NCBI GenBank assembly: GCA_019973575.1
Contig: BPUI01000002.1
Coordinates: forward strand, 620,001 to 684,000
Source: Gemmatimonadetes bacterium T265
GTDB taxonomy: Bacteria; Gemmatimonadota; Gemmatimonadetes; Gemmatimonadales; Gemmatimonadaceae
Direction: 5' to 3'
Length of the DNA: 64,000 nucleotides
The stretch's first letter is position 1. Each line of letters opens with the position of its first letter. The notes beneath the pieces were generated by a model. It was not told the DNA's origin and made no database searches. It was given only the letters and a program-made list of their open reading frames with translations. The position numbers and the translations under genes were made by a program. Positions 50,777-63,700 of the stretch are shown here, piece by piece.

Positions 50777-51112
50777 CTGGGAGGGCGGTGGCGCGGTCGA
50801 CACGCCGCCAACCTGGGCGGGGCCCACCCAACCCGCCTACACCCAAATGTTGCGCGCGGGGCCGTTTCGTTGCATGACCCGCGTCGGCTCGCTGAGCCGG
50901 TGCGCCTGGCAGATTGTCACGCGCTCGGCCGCGCCGCGCTATCAGCTACGATGAATGCCGCAATCGAGCACCCACAGGCCGCATAACTATTGGATGCTTA
51001 TGCAGCATTTGGCGATGGGGGACGGCGCACACCGACGTGCCAGGGTACTCTCGTCCTGTATGTGGCCCCACGGTGGCCCCAGGTCTCTCCACGGCTGGAC
51101 CAGCCACCACGA
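50777..51112. other. Region between the integron and the tRNA cluster
   Basis: 336 bp without a supported gene. It would contain the intI promoter. GTGGCCCCACGGTGGCCCCA at 51062-51081 is a direct repeat of GTGGCCCCA. AT content is higher around 50960-51000 (GCATAACTATTGGATGCTTA). I found no attC, attI or tRNA-end copy here. Confidence 0.4.
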
Positions 51113-51156
51113 ACGCAAAACGGCGTAAGCCACTGCCAAAGCAGAGCTTACGCCGT
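51113..51156 (-). terminator. Rho-independent terminator of the tRNA operon
   Basis: An 11-bp perfect stem (ACGGCGTAAGC at 51120-51130 with GCTTACGCCGT at 51146-51156). On the minus strand it is followed by TTTTGCG. It lies just after the 3' end of the last tRNA gene. Confidence 0.75.
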
Positions 51157-51168
51157 GATGAGTGGTAG

Positions 51169-51242
51169 TCGGGGCGACTGGATTCGAACCAGCGACCTCC
51201 TGCTCCCGAAGCAGGCGCTCTACCGGGCTAAGCTACGCCCCG
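51169..51242 (-). tRNA. tRNA-Pro (CGG)
   Basis: Minus strand begins CGGGGCGTAGCTTAGCCCGG. The acceptor CGGGGCG pairs with CGCCCCG, the anticodon arm is CCTGCTTCGGGAGCAGG with anticodon CGG, and the T arm is GGTTCGAATCC. CCA is not encoded directly after the discriminator A. Last gene of the five-tRNA run. Confidence 0.95.
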
Positions 51243-51322
51243 TTGGGTAATGCCGAACTGGTGTGGCGGTGGTGCCGGGATGTTGCTGATACGACAACGG
51301 GTCCGGTGGGACCGGACCCGTA

Positions 51323-51396
51323 CGCGCCCGAGAGGACTCGAACCTCTAACCTTCTGATCCGTAGTCAGATGCTCTATCCAATTGAGCTACGGGCGC
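51323..51396 (-). tRNA. tRNA-Arg (ACG)
   Basis: Begins GCGCCCGTAGCTCAATTGGA. The acceptor pairs with CGGGCGC, the anticodon loop CTACGGA has anticodon ACG (A34 normally edited to inosine), and the T arm is GGTTCGAGTCC. CCA not encoded. Confidence 0.95.
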
Positions 51397-51477
51397 AAAC
51401 CGGATCGCGAAGCTAGCCGGCGCCGAACCGGCCCGTCAAGCGGCCGGTGCGGTCGGCCGGCGCGGCGGACCGGCGAG

Positions 51478-51551
51478 TGAGCGGTACAAGACTCGAACTT
51501 GTGACCTCCACGATGTCAACGTGGCGCTCTAACCAACTGAGCTAACCGCCC
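51478..51551 (-). tRNA. tRNA-Val (GAC)
   Basis: Begins GGGCGGTTAGCTCAGTTGGT. The acceptor pairs with ACCGCTC with one G-U pair, the anticodon loop TTGACAT gives GAC, and the T arm is AGTTCGAGTCT. CCA not encoded. Confidence 0.95.
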
Positions 51552-51607
51552 GGATTGTCAAAGAGAGGTGCCGACCGACCGTGCCGGCTGCCGATCACGG
51601 TCGTGCA

Positions 51608-51680
51608 AGCGGGAAACGGGACTCGAACCCGCGACCCCAACCTTGGCAAGGTTGTGCTCTACCAACTGAGCTATTCCCGC
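51608..51680 (-). tRNA. tRNA-Gly (GCC)
   Basis: Begins GCGGGAATAGCTCAGTTGGT. The acceptor pairs with TTCCCGC, the anticodon arm CAACCTTGCCAAGGTTG gives GCC, and the T arm is GGTTCGAGTCC. Discriminator U, as common for glycine. Confidence 0.95.
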
Positions 51681-51754
51681 GCGTGAGATCGTACGTCCGC
51701 GCGCCCGACGGTCGCGCTACCGATCCAGGGTCACCCCGCCGTCGTGGCCGGGGA

Positions 51755-51827
<73 letters not shown>

Positions 51828-51906
51828 GGGCATCCCTGGCGCATCAGCGGCTACACGTTGCAGTACCTGCCTGCGTGGCGGCCGCCCCGGGCGTCAGGAA
51901 CGAAAG

Positions 51907-51935
51907 ATCATAGCCGCGGGTATGCCGAGTGTCAA
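51907..51935 (-). promoter_or_regulatory. Strong sigma70-type promoter of the tRNA operon
   Basis: Minus strand TTGACA (51930-51935), 17 bp, TATGAT (51907-51912). A near-consensus promoter in a very GC-rich genome, directed at the five tRNA genes. Confidence 0.85.
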
Positions 51936-52156
51936 GCGATTTCGGTGCTGTGCGCGCGCTGCTCTAGCGCCCCGGGTCTTGACTCGTATGTTGCCCGACC
52001 AGCCCAACGCGTGCCGCACATCCCGCGTAGTGGCACCGCTCTAGCGGTCTATGCTGGCGGCCGATCATGGAGCGCGCCCGGAGTCCCGGGGGCCACCGCC
52101 GGCCGCCCGGTCCGTCCATTCGACGCATTGCGTTCTCTATACACGGAAAAATCACT
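51936..52156 (+). promoter_or_regulatory. Upstream region of the sigma factor gene
   Basis: 221 bp divergent from the tRNA promoter. TTGACT at 51979-51984 is a good -35, but the expected -10 (about 52002) is poor. TATGCT at 52049-52054 is a good -10 without a matching -35. No riboswitch or RNA gene is evident. An ATG at 52067 is in frame with the sigma factor but encodes residues unlike the family. Confidence 0.4.
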
Positions 52157-53044
52157 ATGACCGACGTCAAGCGGAAGCGTCGTCGCGCTGCCCCGGCGGG
52201 CATCGCGCCGAGCGAGCCCGAACGGGACATCCTCGACCAGTACCTCTACGAGGTCAGTACCTATCCCCTGCTCAAGGGCGACGAGGAGATCCAGCTCGCG
52301 CGCAAGATCCGCGCGGGCGACCCGGACGCGCTGCAGGAGCTCGTCAAGCGCAACCTCCGCTTCGTCATCTCCGTCGCCAAGAAGTACCAGAACCGCGGCC
52401 TCCCGCTCATCGACCTCATCGGCGAGGGGAACGTCGGGCTGCTCACCGCCGCCCGGAAGTTCGATCCCGACCAGGGCGTGAAGTTCATCTCCTACGCCGT
52501 GTGGTGGATCCGTCAGGCGATCCTCTCGTCGCTCGCGCGGCAGGGGCGCACCGTGCGCGTGCCGCTCAACCGCACCGCGGACCTCTCGCGCATCATCAAG
52601 GCCTCGGAGATCCTCCGCCAGAAGCTCCGCCGCGAGCCGAGCCCCGAAGAGCTCTCGCAGCTCACCGGGCTCTCGGTCGACGTCGTGCAGTCGCTCGCCG
52701 CGCTCAACACGGGCGACGTGCGCCTCGACGCGCCGATGGACCCCGAGGGCGACCGCTCGCTCATCGAGCGCTTCGTCGCCGACGAGATGCCCGACACCGA
52801 AGAGGAGGCGATGAACCGCTTCCTCACCGACGAGATCGACGCGGCGCTCAACACACTCCCGCCGCGCGACGCGAAGGTGCTCCGGCTCTACTTCGGCCTC
52901 GAAGGCGGCCGCGAGCACACGCTCGAAGAGATCGGCTCGCTCCTCGGCGTCACGCGCGAGCGCGTGCGTCAACTGCGCGACCGCGCGCTCAAGCGCCTCC
53001 GCGAGGGCGACGTCGGCCGCGCGCTCGGCTCCTTCGCGGCATAA
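52157..53044 (+). CDS. Primary-type RNA polymerase sigma factor (RpoD/SigA family)
   Basis: Sigma-70 group protein of 295 residues that directs RNA polymerase to promoters. ATG 52157 begins MTDVKRKRRRAAPAGI; no region 1.1 is present. Region 1.2: PERDILDQYLYEVSTYPLL, KGDEEIQLARKIRAGDPDAL. Region 2: RNLRFVISVAKKYQNRGLPL, IDLIGEGNVGLLTAARKFDP, KFISYAVWWIRQAILSSL (2.3-2.4, -10 recognition). Region 3: PLNRTADLSRIIKASEILRQ. Region 4: DAKVLRLYFGLEGGREHTLE, EIGSLLGVTRERVRQLRDRA (-35 recognition helix). Short acidic loops suggest a compact housekeeping or close group 2 factor. A purine-rich GGAAAAA precedes the start. The consensus promoters seen in this window fit such a factor. Confidence 0.93.
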   Translation: MTDVKRKRRRAAPAGIAPSEPERDILDQYLYEVSTYPLLKGDEEIQLARKIRAGDPDALQELVKRNLRFVISVAKKYQNRGLPLIDLIGEGNVGLLTAARKFDPDQGVKFISYAVWWIRQAILSSLARQGRTVRVPLNRTADLSRIIKASEILRQKLRREPSPEELSQLTGLSVDVVQSLAALNTGDVRLDAPMDPEGDRSLIERFVADEMPDTEEEAMNRFLTDEIDAALNTLPPRDAKVLRLYFGLEGGREHTLEEIGSLLGVTRERVRQLRDRALKRLREGDVGRALGSFAA

Positions 53045-53217
53045 CGATCTGGGCGGTAGCACGCGAGGGCGGGGGCCGGCAGACGCGGCGCCCGCCCTCG
53101 CGTGCGTTTGACCGCGGTGCGTAAGCCGTTCGTGGGCTTTCGGTTCCGCACCCCGGACGATTAGTTCCGCGGTCGACCACTGTCCGCCGCCGTCGCGGCG
53201 CACTCCGCCCCCCGCGC

Positions 53218-54072
53218 ATGATCCAGCTCAAGAACGTCTACAAGGCCTTCGGCCCGAAAGAGATCCTGCGCGGCTTCACGCTCGACGTGGCCGACAACGA
53301 GACGGTCGTCATCATCGGCTACTCGGGGACGGGCAAGAGCGTCGCGATCAAGCACATCGTCGGCCTGCTGCTGCCGGACCGCGGCGAGGTGTGGGTCGAC
53401 GGGCAGCGCGTCGACACGCTCCCGCGCAAGCAGCTGTACGCGCTCCGGGCCAAGATCGGCTACGTCTTCCAGTTCGCCGCGCTCTTCGACTCGCTCTCGA
53501 TCGGCGAGAACGTCGCGATGGGGCTCCGCAAGCAGGGCGGCCTGACCGAGGGCGAGATCGGCAAGCGGGTGGCCGAAGCCCTGGAGCTCGTCGACCTGCC
53601 GGGCGTCGAGAATCGGTTCCCGGCCGAGCTGTCGGGCGGCATGCGCAAGCGGGTCGGGATCGCGCGCTCGATCGCGCTCCGGCCCAAGTACCTGCTCTAC
53701 GACGAGCCGACGACGGGGCTCGACCCGGTGACGAGCGCGGTCATCGACCAGCTGATGGTCCGCATGCGCGAAAAACTCGGCGTCACCGGCGTCGTGATCA
53801 CGCACGACATGCGGAGCGCGTACACCGTGGGCACGCGCATCGCGATGCTCTACGAGGGGCGCGTCCGGTGGCAGGGGACGATCGACGAAATCCAGCACAC
53901 GACCGACCCCGTCGTGCGGCAGTTCATCGAGGGGAAGCCGACGCTCGACGAGGGCGACGCGGACCCGGACGCGCCGTCGTCGGGGCCGACGGGCATCTCG
54001 GGCGACGACGCGCTCGCGGACACGGACGGCGCGGGGCAGGCGGACCGCGAAGCCGACCGCGCCGCGGCGTGA
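53218..54072 (+). CDS. ABC transporter ATPase of the MlaF (phospholipid/sterol transport) type
   Basis: 284-residue cytoplasmic ATPase of the Mkl/MlaF family, which powers lipid movement between membranes. MIQLKNVYKAFGPKEILRGF opens it. Walker A is IGYSGTGKSVAIKHIVGLL near residue 34, which has the SGTGKS form typical of MlaF. YVFQFAALFDSLSIGENVAM holds the Q loop. The signature is LSGGMRKRVGIARS near 137, and Walker B is LLYDEPTTGLDPVTSAVID. VITHDMRSAYTVGTRIAMLY has the H loop. The C-terminal 40 residues are acidic and Ala/Asp-rich. The permease and MCE subunits are not next to it here. The next gene follows after 7 bp. Confidence 0.88.
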   Translation: MIQLKNVYKAFGPKEILRGFTLDVADNETVVIIGYSGTGKSVAIKHIVGLLLPDRGEVWVDGQRVDTLPRKQLYALRAKIGYVFQFAALFDSLSIGENVAMGLRKQGGLTEGEIGKRVAEALELVDLPGVENRFPAELSGGMRKRVGIARSIALRPKYLLYDEPTTGLDPVTSAVIDQLMVRMREKLGVTGVVITHDMRSAYTVGTRIAMLYEGRVRWQGTIDEIQHTTDPVVRQFIEGKPTLDEGDADPDAPSSGPTGISGDDALADTDGAGQADREADRAAA

Positions 54073-54079
54073 GCGGCCG

Positions 54080-54631
54080 ATGAGCATCTGCGGCGGCGCG
54101 CGCGAGGAGGTGTCGGCGGGGGGGATCGTCTTCCGCTACGAGCGGACCGCCGACGGGACGTTCCGGCCGCTCTTCCTGCTCATCCGCGACAGCTACCGGA
54201 ACTGGGGCTTCCCGAAGGGCCACCTCGAGGCCGGCGAGGGCCCGGAGTGCGCGGCCGTGCGCGAGGTCGCCGAAGAGACCGGGCTCGACGGGCTCGTGGT
54301 GCACGGCGCGATCGCGACGATCGACTGGTACTTCCGCTTCCGCGGGCGGCTCGTGCACAAGGTGTGTCATTTTTTCCTCATGCGCACCGAATGTGCGGCG
54401 ACGTGCCCGCAGCGCGAGGAGGGGATCACGGCGTGCCGCTGGGCGCCGTTCGAGGAGGCGGTCACGCTCGTGAGCTACGCGAATGCGCGCATCGTGCTGC
54501 AGCGCGCGCACGCGCTGGTGCAGGCGCTCGCCGCGCCGGGTCCGTGCGACGGGGCCGTGGACGGGGCCGTGCACGCGGCGGGCGCGTCGGCCGAGCCGCC
54601 GTCGAGCGTTGTCTCGTCCCTGCGCTTGTGA
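54080..54631 (+). CDS. Nudix hydrolase
   Basis: 183-residue pyrophosphohydrolase for nucleoside diphosphate-type substrates. The Nudix box is complete: GHLEAGEGPECAAVREVAEE followed by TGL, fitting Gx5Ex7REUxEExGU. Before it is SAGGIVFRYERTADGTFRPL and the WGFPK strand; after it IDWYFRFRGRLVHKVCHFFL. This resembles the Ap4A-/diadenosine-type and MutT-like group without choosing between them. The last 40 residues (ALAAPGPCDGAVDGAVHAAG...) are low complexity. ATG 54080 follows the ABC gene by 7 bp. The stop TGA lies in a palindrome (54622-54647). Confidence 0.88.
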   Translation: MSICGGAREEVSAGGIVFRYERTADGTFRPLFLLIRDSYRNWGFPKGHLEAGEGPECAAVREVAEETGLDGLVVHGAIATIDWYFRFRGRLVHKVCHFFLMRTECAATCPQREEGITACRWAPFEEAVTLVSYANARIVLQRAHALVQALAAPGPCDGAVDGAVHAAGASAEPPSSVVSSLRL

Positions 54632-54647
54632 TAATTTTCACAAGCGC
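54622..54647. terminator. Perfect 9-bp hairpin at the end of the Nudix gene
   Basis: GCGCTTGTG, loop ATAATTTT, CACAAGCGC. The stem includes the Nudix stop codon and stands 110 bp before atpA. It lacks a following T run, so it may be a weak terminator, an mRNA-stabilising hairpin or an operator. Confidence 0.45.
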
Positions 54648-54756
54648 CCCGGGTGCCCGCTAGCGCGCGTCGCACCACGCCCCGGTCCCGCGCCCCGGTC
54701 CGGCGTAACTCCGCCACCCTCATTCGACGCCCCGCTCCGGGGCTTTTCGCTCCGTC

Positions 54757-56400
<1,644 letters not shown>

Positions 56401-56429
56401 CGGCCGCGACCGCCTAACGGGAGCGCGGC

Positions 56430-57302
56430 ATGGCGAAGGGCCGGGAGCTGAAAGGGCGCATCAAGTCCGTCGAGAACACGCGCAAGATCACGCGCACGAT
56501 GGAGATGGTCGCCACCTCGAAGATGAAGCGCGCGCAGGACCGCGTCGTCGCGGCGCGCCCCTACGCGGCCGCGCTCGGCGAGGTGCTGTCGCGCCTCTAC
56601 TCGCCCGACCTGGCCGAGCGCTTCCCGCTGCTGCGGCAGCCGGCGCGCGTGCGGCGGGCGGCGGTGCTACTGCTCACGGGCAACCGCGGGCTGGCGGGCG
56701 CGTTCAACACGAACCTCATCCGCGAGGCGCGCACCCGCGTCGCCGAGCTGGAGGGGCGGGGCACCGAGGTCGAGCTGCACGTCGCCGGCCGCAAGGGGAT
56801 CGGCTACTTCCGCTACGTCGGCCGCGCGCTCGCCACACAGCGCACCGACCTCGGCGACCGGCCGAGCGCGGCCGACGCCGCGTCGCTCGTCGACGACCTG
56901 ATGGCGCGCTTCACGGCGGGCGGGCTCGACGCGGTGTACGTGATCTACGCGAAGTTCAACTCCGCGCTGTCGACGCCAGCGACCACCGTGCAGGTGCTGC
57001 CGGTCGAGCCGCCCAAGGCGGAAGCCGCGACCGCGCGGCAACACGACTACATCCTCGCGCCCTCGCCCGAGGCGATTCTCACCGAGCTCCTGCCGAGCTA
57101 CGTGCGGAACACCGCGTACCGCGCGCTCGCCGAGACCACGGCGGCGTTCTACGGCGCGCAGCGCACGGCGATGAAGAGCGCGACCGACAACGCGGGCGAG
57201 ATGCTCACGACGTACAAGCGGGCGTATAACCGCGCGCGCCAGGCGCAGATCACGCAGGAGATCGCGGAGATCGTCGGCGGGGCGAGCGCGCTGCAGGGGT
57301 AA
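56430..57302 (+). CDS. atpG: F1F0 ATP synthase subunit gamma
   Basis: Rotor shaft of F1, 290 residues. ATG 56430: AKGRELKGRIKSVENTRKIT, RTMEMVATSKMKRAQDRVVA (the conserved N-terminal coiled helix). In the middle LLTGNRGLAGAFNTNLIREA, and the C-terminal helix ATDNAGEMLTTYKRAYNRAR, QAQITQEIAEIVGGASAL. All regions are intact. It is separated from atpD by a 182-bp gap mostly filled by a dispersed inverted repeat. Confidence 0.96.
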   Translation: MAKGRELKGRIKSVENTRKITRTMEMVATSKMKRAQDRVVAARPYAAALGEVLSRLYSPDLAERFPLLRQPARVRRAAVLLLTGNRGLAGAFNTNLIREARTRVAELEGRGTEVELHVAGRKGIGYFRYVGRALATQRTDLGDRPSAADAASLVDDLMARFTAGGLDAVYVIYAKFNSALSTPATTVQVLPVEPPKAEAATARQHDYILAPSPEAILTELLPSYVRNTAYRALAETTAAFYGAQRTAMKSATDNAGEMLTTYKRAYNRARQAQITQEIAEIVGGASALQG

Positions 57303-57328
57303 GAAGCAGGATTCAGTAGGCCGGAGCT

Positions 57329-58918
<1,590 letters not shown>

Positions 58919-58922
58919 CCCG

Positions 58923-59177
58923 GTGCTGCGCGTCTCGGTGATCTCCCCGGAGCGGGTGCTCTACGAGGGGGAAGCGAGCGGGCTCGTGGCCCCGGCGTTC
59001 GACGGCGAGGTCGGCATCCTCACGGGGCACGCGCCGATGATGACGCTGCTCGGCCGCGGGGAGCTGCGGCTGAACGGCGGTGGGGCGGGGCCGCAGCGGT
59101 TCCGCGTCGCGGGCGGGTTCCTGCAGGTGGTCGACGACCAGGTGCGGGTCGTGACGGAGCAGGCCGAGGCCGCCTAA
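58923..59177 (+). CDS. atpC: F1F0 ATP synthase subunit epsilon, short form
   Basis: 84 residues from GTG 58923: LRVSVISPERVLYEGEASGL, VAPAFDGEVGILTGHAPMMT, LLGRGELRLNGGG, then FRVAGGFLQVVDDQVRVVTE. Only the N-terminal beta-sandwich is present; the C-terminal two-helix domain (about 45 residues), which inhibits ATP hydrolysis in many bacteria, is absent. Similar short forms exist in other phyla, so this is not a truncation by mutation. The stop is the TAA of a GCCTAAC 7-mer. A strong terminator follows. Confidence 0.92.
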   Translation: MLRVSVISPERVLYEGEASGLVAPAFDGEVGILTGHAPMMTLLGRGELRLNGGGAGPQRFRVAGGFLQVVDDQVRVVTEQAEAA

Positions 59178-59218
59178 CGCGTTGCGGGCGGCGGCGGTCC
59201 CGCCGCGGGCGTACGAAA

Positions 59219-59258
59219 CACGAAGCGGGGCGCCTGACCATGGGCGCCCCGCTTCGTG
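59219..59258. terminator. Bidirectional terminator between atpC and susD
   Basis: A 16-bp perfect stem (CACGAAGCGGGGCGCC with GGCGCCCCGCTTCGTG) and an 8-nt loop, between convergent genes. No long T run, but the stem is exceptionally stable. Confidence 0.8.
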
Positions 59259-59281
59259 CTCTTCGTGACCCGCCGAAAGGC

Positions 59282-60778
59282 TTACGGCGTCGTCGTCGAG
59301 CAGGACGCGGCGGTGAAGCTCGGGTTGTTCGCCTCGTTGTACGGCAGCGGGTACGCGACGTCGTCCCCGTAGGTGCCGCCGCGGAAGAACGCGCCGCTCG
59401 GGAACACTTGGTTGGTTGGCAGGCTGTACGGCCCGCGCGCGAGTCGGCGCAGGTCGCCCTGCCGGTGCCCGGTGAGGTAGAGCCAGTACGCCCGTTCCGC
59501 AAAGAGCGTGGCGCGCGCGGTCGCCGCGTCGACGACCGCACTCGCGGGGAGCGCGGCGAGCGTCGTGCCGAAGGTCTGCTTCTGCTGCGGGTAGAGCGTG
59601 GTGATCAGCGACGCGGCGTTCGCGCGCAACGCGTTGAGCGTGTCGAGCATCGCCGCGTACTGGGTGGTCTGGTAGAGCGCTTCCGCCTGGATCAGGCGCG
59701 CCTCGACGCCGGACGCGACCGGGACGGCCGACGCGTACGTCGGGTAGTTGTCGTCGAGAAAGCAGTTTACCGACGCACTGAAGCACGTGCCCTGTGGCGG
59801 GTTCGCTTCGAACGGAATCCGCGGGTCCTGGATCGCGCGGAACGGGAGACCCGAGGCGCTCAGGCTGGTGAGGATCGGCTTCGTGGCGTCGGGACGGGTG
59901 AGGACGGTCGCGCCCGTCGTGTCCTTCGTCGTCCCGCCTTCGAGGTTCGACACGCCGTACCGCCCGTTCGACTGGAGCGAGAAGATCGGGTTGTACTCGG
60001 ACGCCGAGTTCGCGGAGTGCTGCAGGAGGAAGACGTAGTTCATCGGCACGCCGGCGACCGCCGCGGCCGCCTCGGTGAAGCGCGCTTCGTTGAGGAGCGC
60101 GCGCGCCTGCCCGATCTGCGCGAGTCGGTTGGTCGGGTCGTACTGGAGCGCCTCGGTGAACCGGGCGATCGCCGTGTCGTTCATCGCCGTCGTGCTGATC
60201 GGCGACCCGTACTTGAGTTGGGTCGGGTCGATGGTGCCGACGTCGGGCACGATCGTGAACGGCACCGCGCCGCACCATCCCTCGCTCAGGGTCACGTACG
60301 CGTAGCCTTCGATCGCGCGCATCTGCGCGGCGGTCGCCGAGTCGGCCGTCGCGGTCGACTTGGTCGTGAAGCGGAGCACCTGGGCGAAGGCGCGCCGGGC
60401 CTGCACGCGCGCGGCCTGCAGGCGCGCGAAGGCGACGTCGGACACGTTGCCGAGCGCGGGCGGCTGCAGGTTGCGGCTGTCGGCCGCGTTGCGCGTCGTG
60501 AACGTGTCGCCGTAGTAGAACTCGTCGGTGATCACGGCGGACGACGTGAGGAACGCGTCGTCGCCGAAGCCGCTGTAGCCGCCCTGGAACTGGTAGATCG
60601 CGCCCTGGACGAGGGACGCCGTGGTGCCGGCGGAGGCGACCGCCCCCGGCGTGAGGTTGTTGGGGTCCGTGACCGAGACGGCGTTGTCGGTGTTACAGCC
60701 GGCGGCGGCCGCGGCGAGGCCGGTCAGCGCGACGCCGGAGAGTACGCGGGCGCGCGTCGCACGAGTGCGGAGAAACAT
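59282..60778 (-). CDS. SusD/RagB-like outer-membrane lipoprotein
   Basis: Nutrient-binding lid of a SusCD transporter, 498 residues. ATG 60778 gives MFLRTRATRARVLSGVALTG and LAAAAAGCNTDNAVSVTDPN with the lipobox Cys; DPNNLTPGAV is typical of Gemmatimonadota and Bacteroidota SusD proteins. TPR-like helices follow (AFARLQAARVQARRAFAQVL, AAQMRAIEGYAYVTLSEGWC), then EALQYDPTNRLAQIGQARAL and VEARLIQAEALYQTTQYAAM. The end is AERAYWLYLTGHRQGDLRRL and the PYNEANNPSF close, a SusD hallmark. It lies 15 bp after the SusC gene in the same operon. Substrate unknown. Confidence 0.9.
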   Translation of the reverse strand: MFLRTRATRARVLSGVALTGLAAAAAGCNTDNAVSVTDPNNLTPGAVASAGTTASLVQGAIYQFQGGYSGFGDDAFLTSSAVITDEFYYGDTFTTRNAADSRNLQPPALGNVSDVAFARLQAARVQARRAFAQVLRFTTKSTATADSATAAQMRAIEGYAYVTLSEGWCGAVPFTIVPDVGTIDPTQLKYGSPISTTAMNDTAIARFTEALQYDPTNRLAQIGQARALLNEARFTEAAAAVAGVPMNYVFLLQHSANSASEYNPIFSLQSNGRYGVSNLEGGTTKDTTGATVLTRPDATKPILTSLSASGLPFRAIQDPRIPFEANPPQGTCFSASVNCFLDDNYPTYASAVPVASGVEARLIQAEALYQTTQYAAMLDTLNALRANAASLITTLYPQQKQTFGTTLAALPASAVVDAATARATLFAERAYWLYLTGHRQGDLRRLARGPYSLPTNQVFPSGAFFRGGTYGDDVAYPLPYNEANNPSFTAASCSTTTP

Positions 60779-60793
60779 GGAGGGCGACACCGC

Positions 60794-63700
60794 TCAGGGT
60801 TGGACGTTGACGCGGAACGTGATCGTGCGGACCGGCGGCTGGGTGTTGAACTCGCCTTGTGCGAAGCTCCCCTGCGAGCCGTACGTGTTGACCTCCGGGT
60901 CGATGCCCGTGTAAGGCGTCCACGTCTTCAGGTTGCGGCCGGAGGCCGAGAACGAGAGGCCGTTGCGCACGCGGAAGTACCGGCTCGCGATGCCCTGCGG
61001 AACGTCGAAGCGGAGCGTCAGCTCGCGCCACCGCACGAACCGCGCGTCCTCGACGTAGCCGGCCGTCGTCGCGCCGAAGCGCGAGTACTGCGAGCCGATG
61101 TACGCGGCCTGCGACGCGAGCGACGCGTTCGGGTTCGACAGCGCGCCGCACTCGCTGAAGTACGGGGCGGAGTTCTGCGTGCGGCAGCGGAAGTACTCCG
61201 TGAAGTTCAGCTGCTTGTTCCCGGCGCGGCGCTCGAAGAGCGTCGAGAGGTGGAAGTTGCGCAGGAAGCCGACGTCGAACGACAGCCCCTGCGTGTTGGT
61301 CGGCAGCGCCGGCCCGAGGTAGGCGAAGTTCTCGCCCTTGATCAGTCGGGCCGAGTCGACGCTCACCTCGCTGACCGACAGCTTCCCGTCGTGGTTCGCG
61401 TCGTTGTACTTGATCGGCGTCGCGAAGAAGCCGCCCGCCGTGTAGCCGACCCGGACCTGTTGCGCGCCGGCGAAGCCGAGCACGATCGGCGGCACGCCGT
61501 TGCCGAGCGTGACGACGTGGTTCGAGAGCGTCGTCGCGGTCAGCCGGGTCGAGAGGCTGAAGTTCCGCGTGTTGACGATGTTGGCGCCGAGCCCGAACTC
61601 GTTACCCTTGTTCGTGACCGCGCCGAGGTTCTCGAAGACCTGCCCGATGTTGGCGTTGCTCGAGCTGCCGAGTGCGGCGTTCGGACCCGTGTAGAGGCCC
61701 GAAGACGGCGGCAGGGGGCGCGCGATGAGTTCGTTGCGCGTGCGCCGCCCGTAGTACGTGTACTCGATCGTGACGCGGTCGCCGCCGAAGCCGGCGTCGA
61801 AGCCCGCCTCCGTCTCGGTCGTGCGCTCGAGCTGGAGCGACGGGTTCCCGATGTTGTTGAGCAGGAGCGCGGACGCCTCGGCGTTCCCGGTGAGCGAGCC
61901 GTAGTTGCTGTACGACGTCAGCGCCTGGCCGTAGCCCGGGCGCTGCCCGGCCTGCCCGTACGCGGTGCGCAGGCGCAACAGGCTGAGCGTCGGGACGCGC
62001 GGAAAGAACCGCTCGCGCGAGATCACCCACGACGCCTGCGCCTGCGGGAAGTAGCTCAGGCCGCCCGAGAGCCCGCTGTTGTTGTCAGCGCGGAGGGCGC
62101 CGGAGAGGAAGAGCTTGTCCGCGTACGCGAACTCCTGCCGTGCGAACCCACCGACCGTCTTGAAATCGGAGAACGGCTCCTGCACGGCGAACTGCGTCGC
62201 GGTCGCACTGCACGACGAGAGCCCGGAGGGGATCGCGACGCCGTAGCAGTACACGCCGGTGAGCGCGTCCTCCTGGTAGATCGTGCCGACGGTCGACGTC
62301 GACTGGAGGTCGTGCGCCAGGGTGAAGGTCCCCGTCGCCGACGCGTTCGCCGTGTAGACGTGCTCCGAGCTGCGCTGCGCCTGGCGGAAGCCGCGGATGT
62401 AGTCCTGCGTCAGCGGGATCTGGAACTTCGGGTCGAGCGTCTGCTGGTCGAGGGTGTTGACGTTGTCCAGCCCGACGTTGCCGTTGATCCGCAGCCAGCT
62501 CAGCGGCGTGTAGTTCCCCTGCGCGCTGACGATGAAGCGGTCGATGCCCTGGTTGACAGTGACGTTGCGGAAGTCGGGGTTGCTGTAACCGAAGAACGCG
62601 CCCAGGCGGTTGCCGGGGGTGCCGACGGTGTCGGACTCCATGCCCGTGATGTACTGCGCGGGCCCGAAGTATCCGCTGAGGATGGGGCTGAAGAGGCTGT
62701 TGTCGTTGTTGATCCGGACCGTGCTACTCGTGACGTAGTTCGCCTGCACCGTCACGTTCGCGTTCGGGCCGACGCGCGCCGTGAGGTTCGTGCGCAGGTT
62801 GGTCCGGTCGACGTCGTTAGGCCGGAGCACGCCGAAGTTGCGGGCCTTGTCGGCGCTCAGGAAGTACGTGAGGGCGTTGTTGCCGCCCGACACGCTCAGC
62901 CCGGCGGTCGACAGGCTCCCCGTCTGGAACGGCGTCGTGCGCGAGTCGCGCAGCTGGTTAAAGGTGAGCACGACGTCCTGCTTGCACGCGCCCGTCGCCG
63001 CCTTGTAGTTGGGGCAGATGTCGTACGGTGCGCTCGAGCCGAGAATCGAGCGGATGTTCAGGATCCCACCATCCGGGACGTCGTAGTACGGCTGCCCGGC
63101 CGTGTACGTCGTCAGCGCGGCGTAGTTGATCGGGTAGGTGTTCTTGTCGCTGACCGGGCCGCCCTCGAGGAACGCGCGGTACTGCGGGGCGCCGTCCCGG
63201 CCGTGCTTGGTCGTGATGAGGATGACGCCGTTCGCCGCGGCGCTCCCGTAGATGGCCGAGGCGGCGGGGCCCTTCAGGACCTCGACGTTGTCGACGTCCT
63301 CGAAGTTGATGTCGTTGAGCCGCGTGTAGTCCTGCCCGCCGACGTCGAAACCGGTCTTGTTGTTGGACGCGAGCACGCCGTCGATGTAGATCAGCGGCTC
63401 GTTGGAGAGCGAAAGGCTGTTCGCGCCGCGGATCTGGATGCGCTGCCCGGTGCCCACGCTGCCCGAGGCGTCCTGCAGGTTCACGCCCGCGACCTTACCC
63501 TGGAGGACGTCGCTGAACTGCGTGATCGGGCCCTTGGGAAGGCTGTCGACGTTCACGCGACCGACGTTCGTCCCCGTCTCCAGGCGCTGCTGCCGCTCGC
63601 CGGTGATCGCGTTGACCGTCACTTCCTGGAGCTGCGTCGCCGCGGCCGCGACGGAAAGGTTCGCCGTGGCCGGCTCGGCTGCGGTCACGGCCACCGAGAC

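Noticed and set aside
50777-51168. tRNA-Pro as the attachment site of an integrative island
   Set aside because: I found no direct repeat of the tRNA 3' end further left and no island integrase next to it.
52067-52156. Upstream start for the sigma factor
   Set aside because: The added 30 residues (MERARSPGGHRR...) do not match the family, and ATG 52157 opens directly into the usual basic N-terminus.
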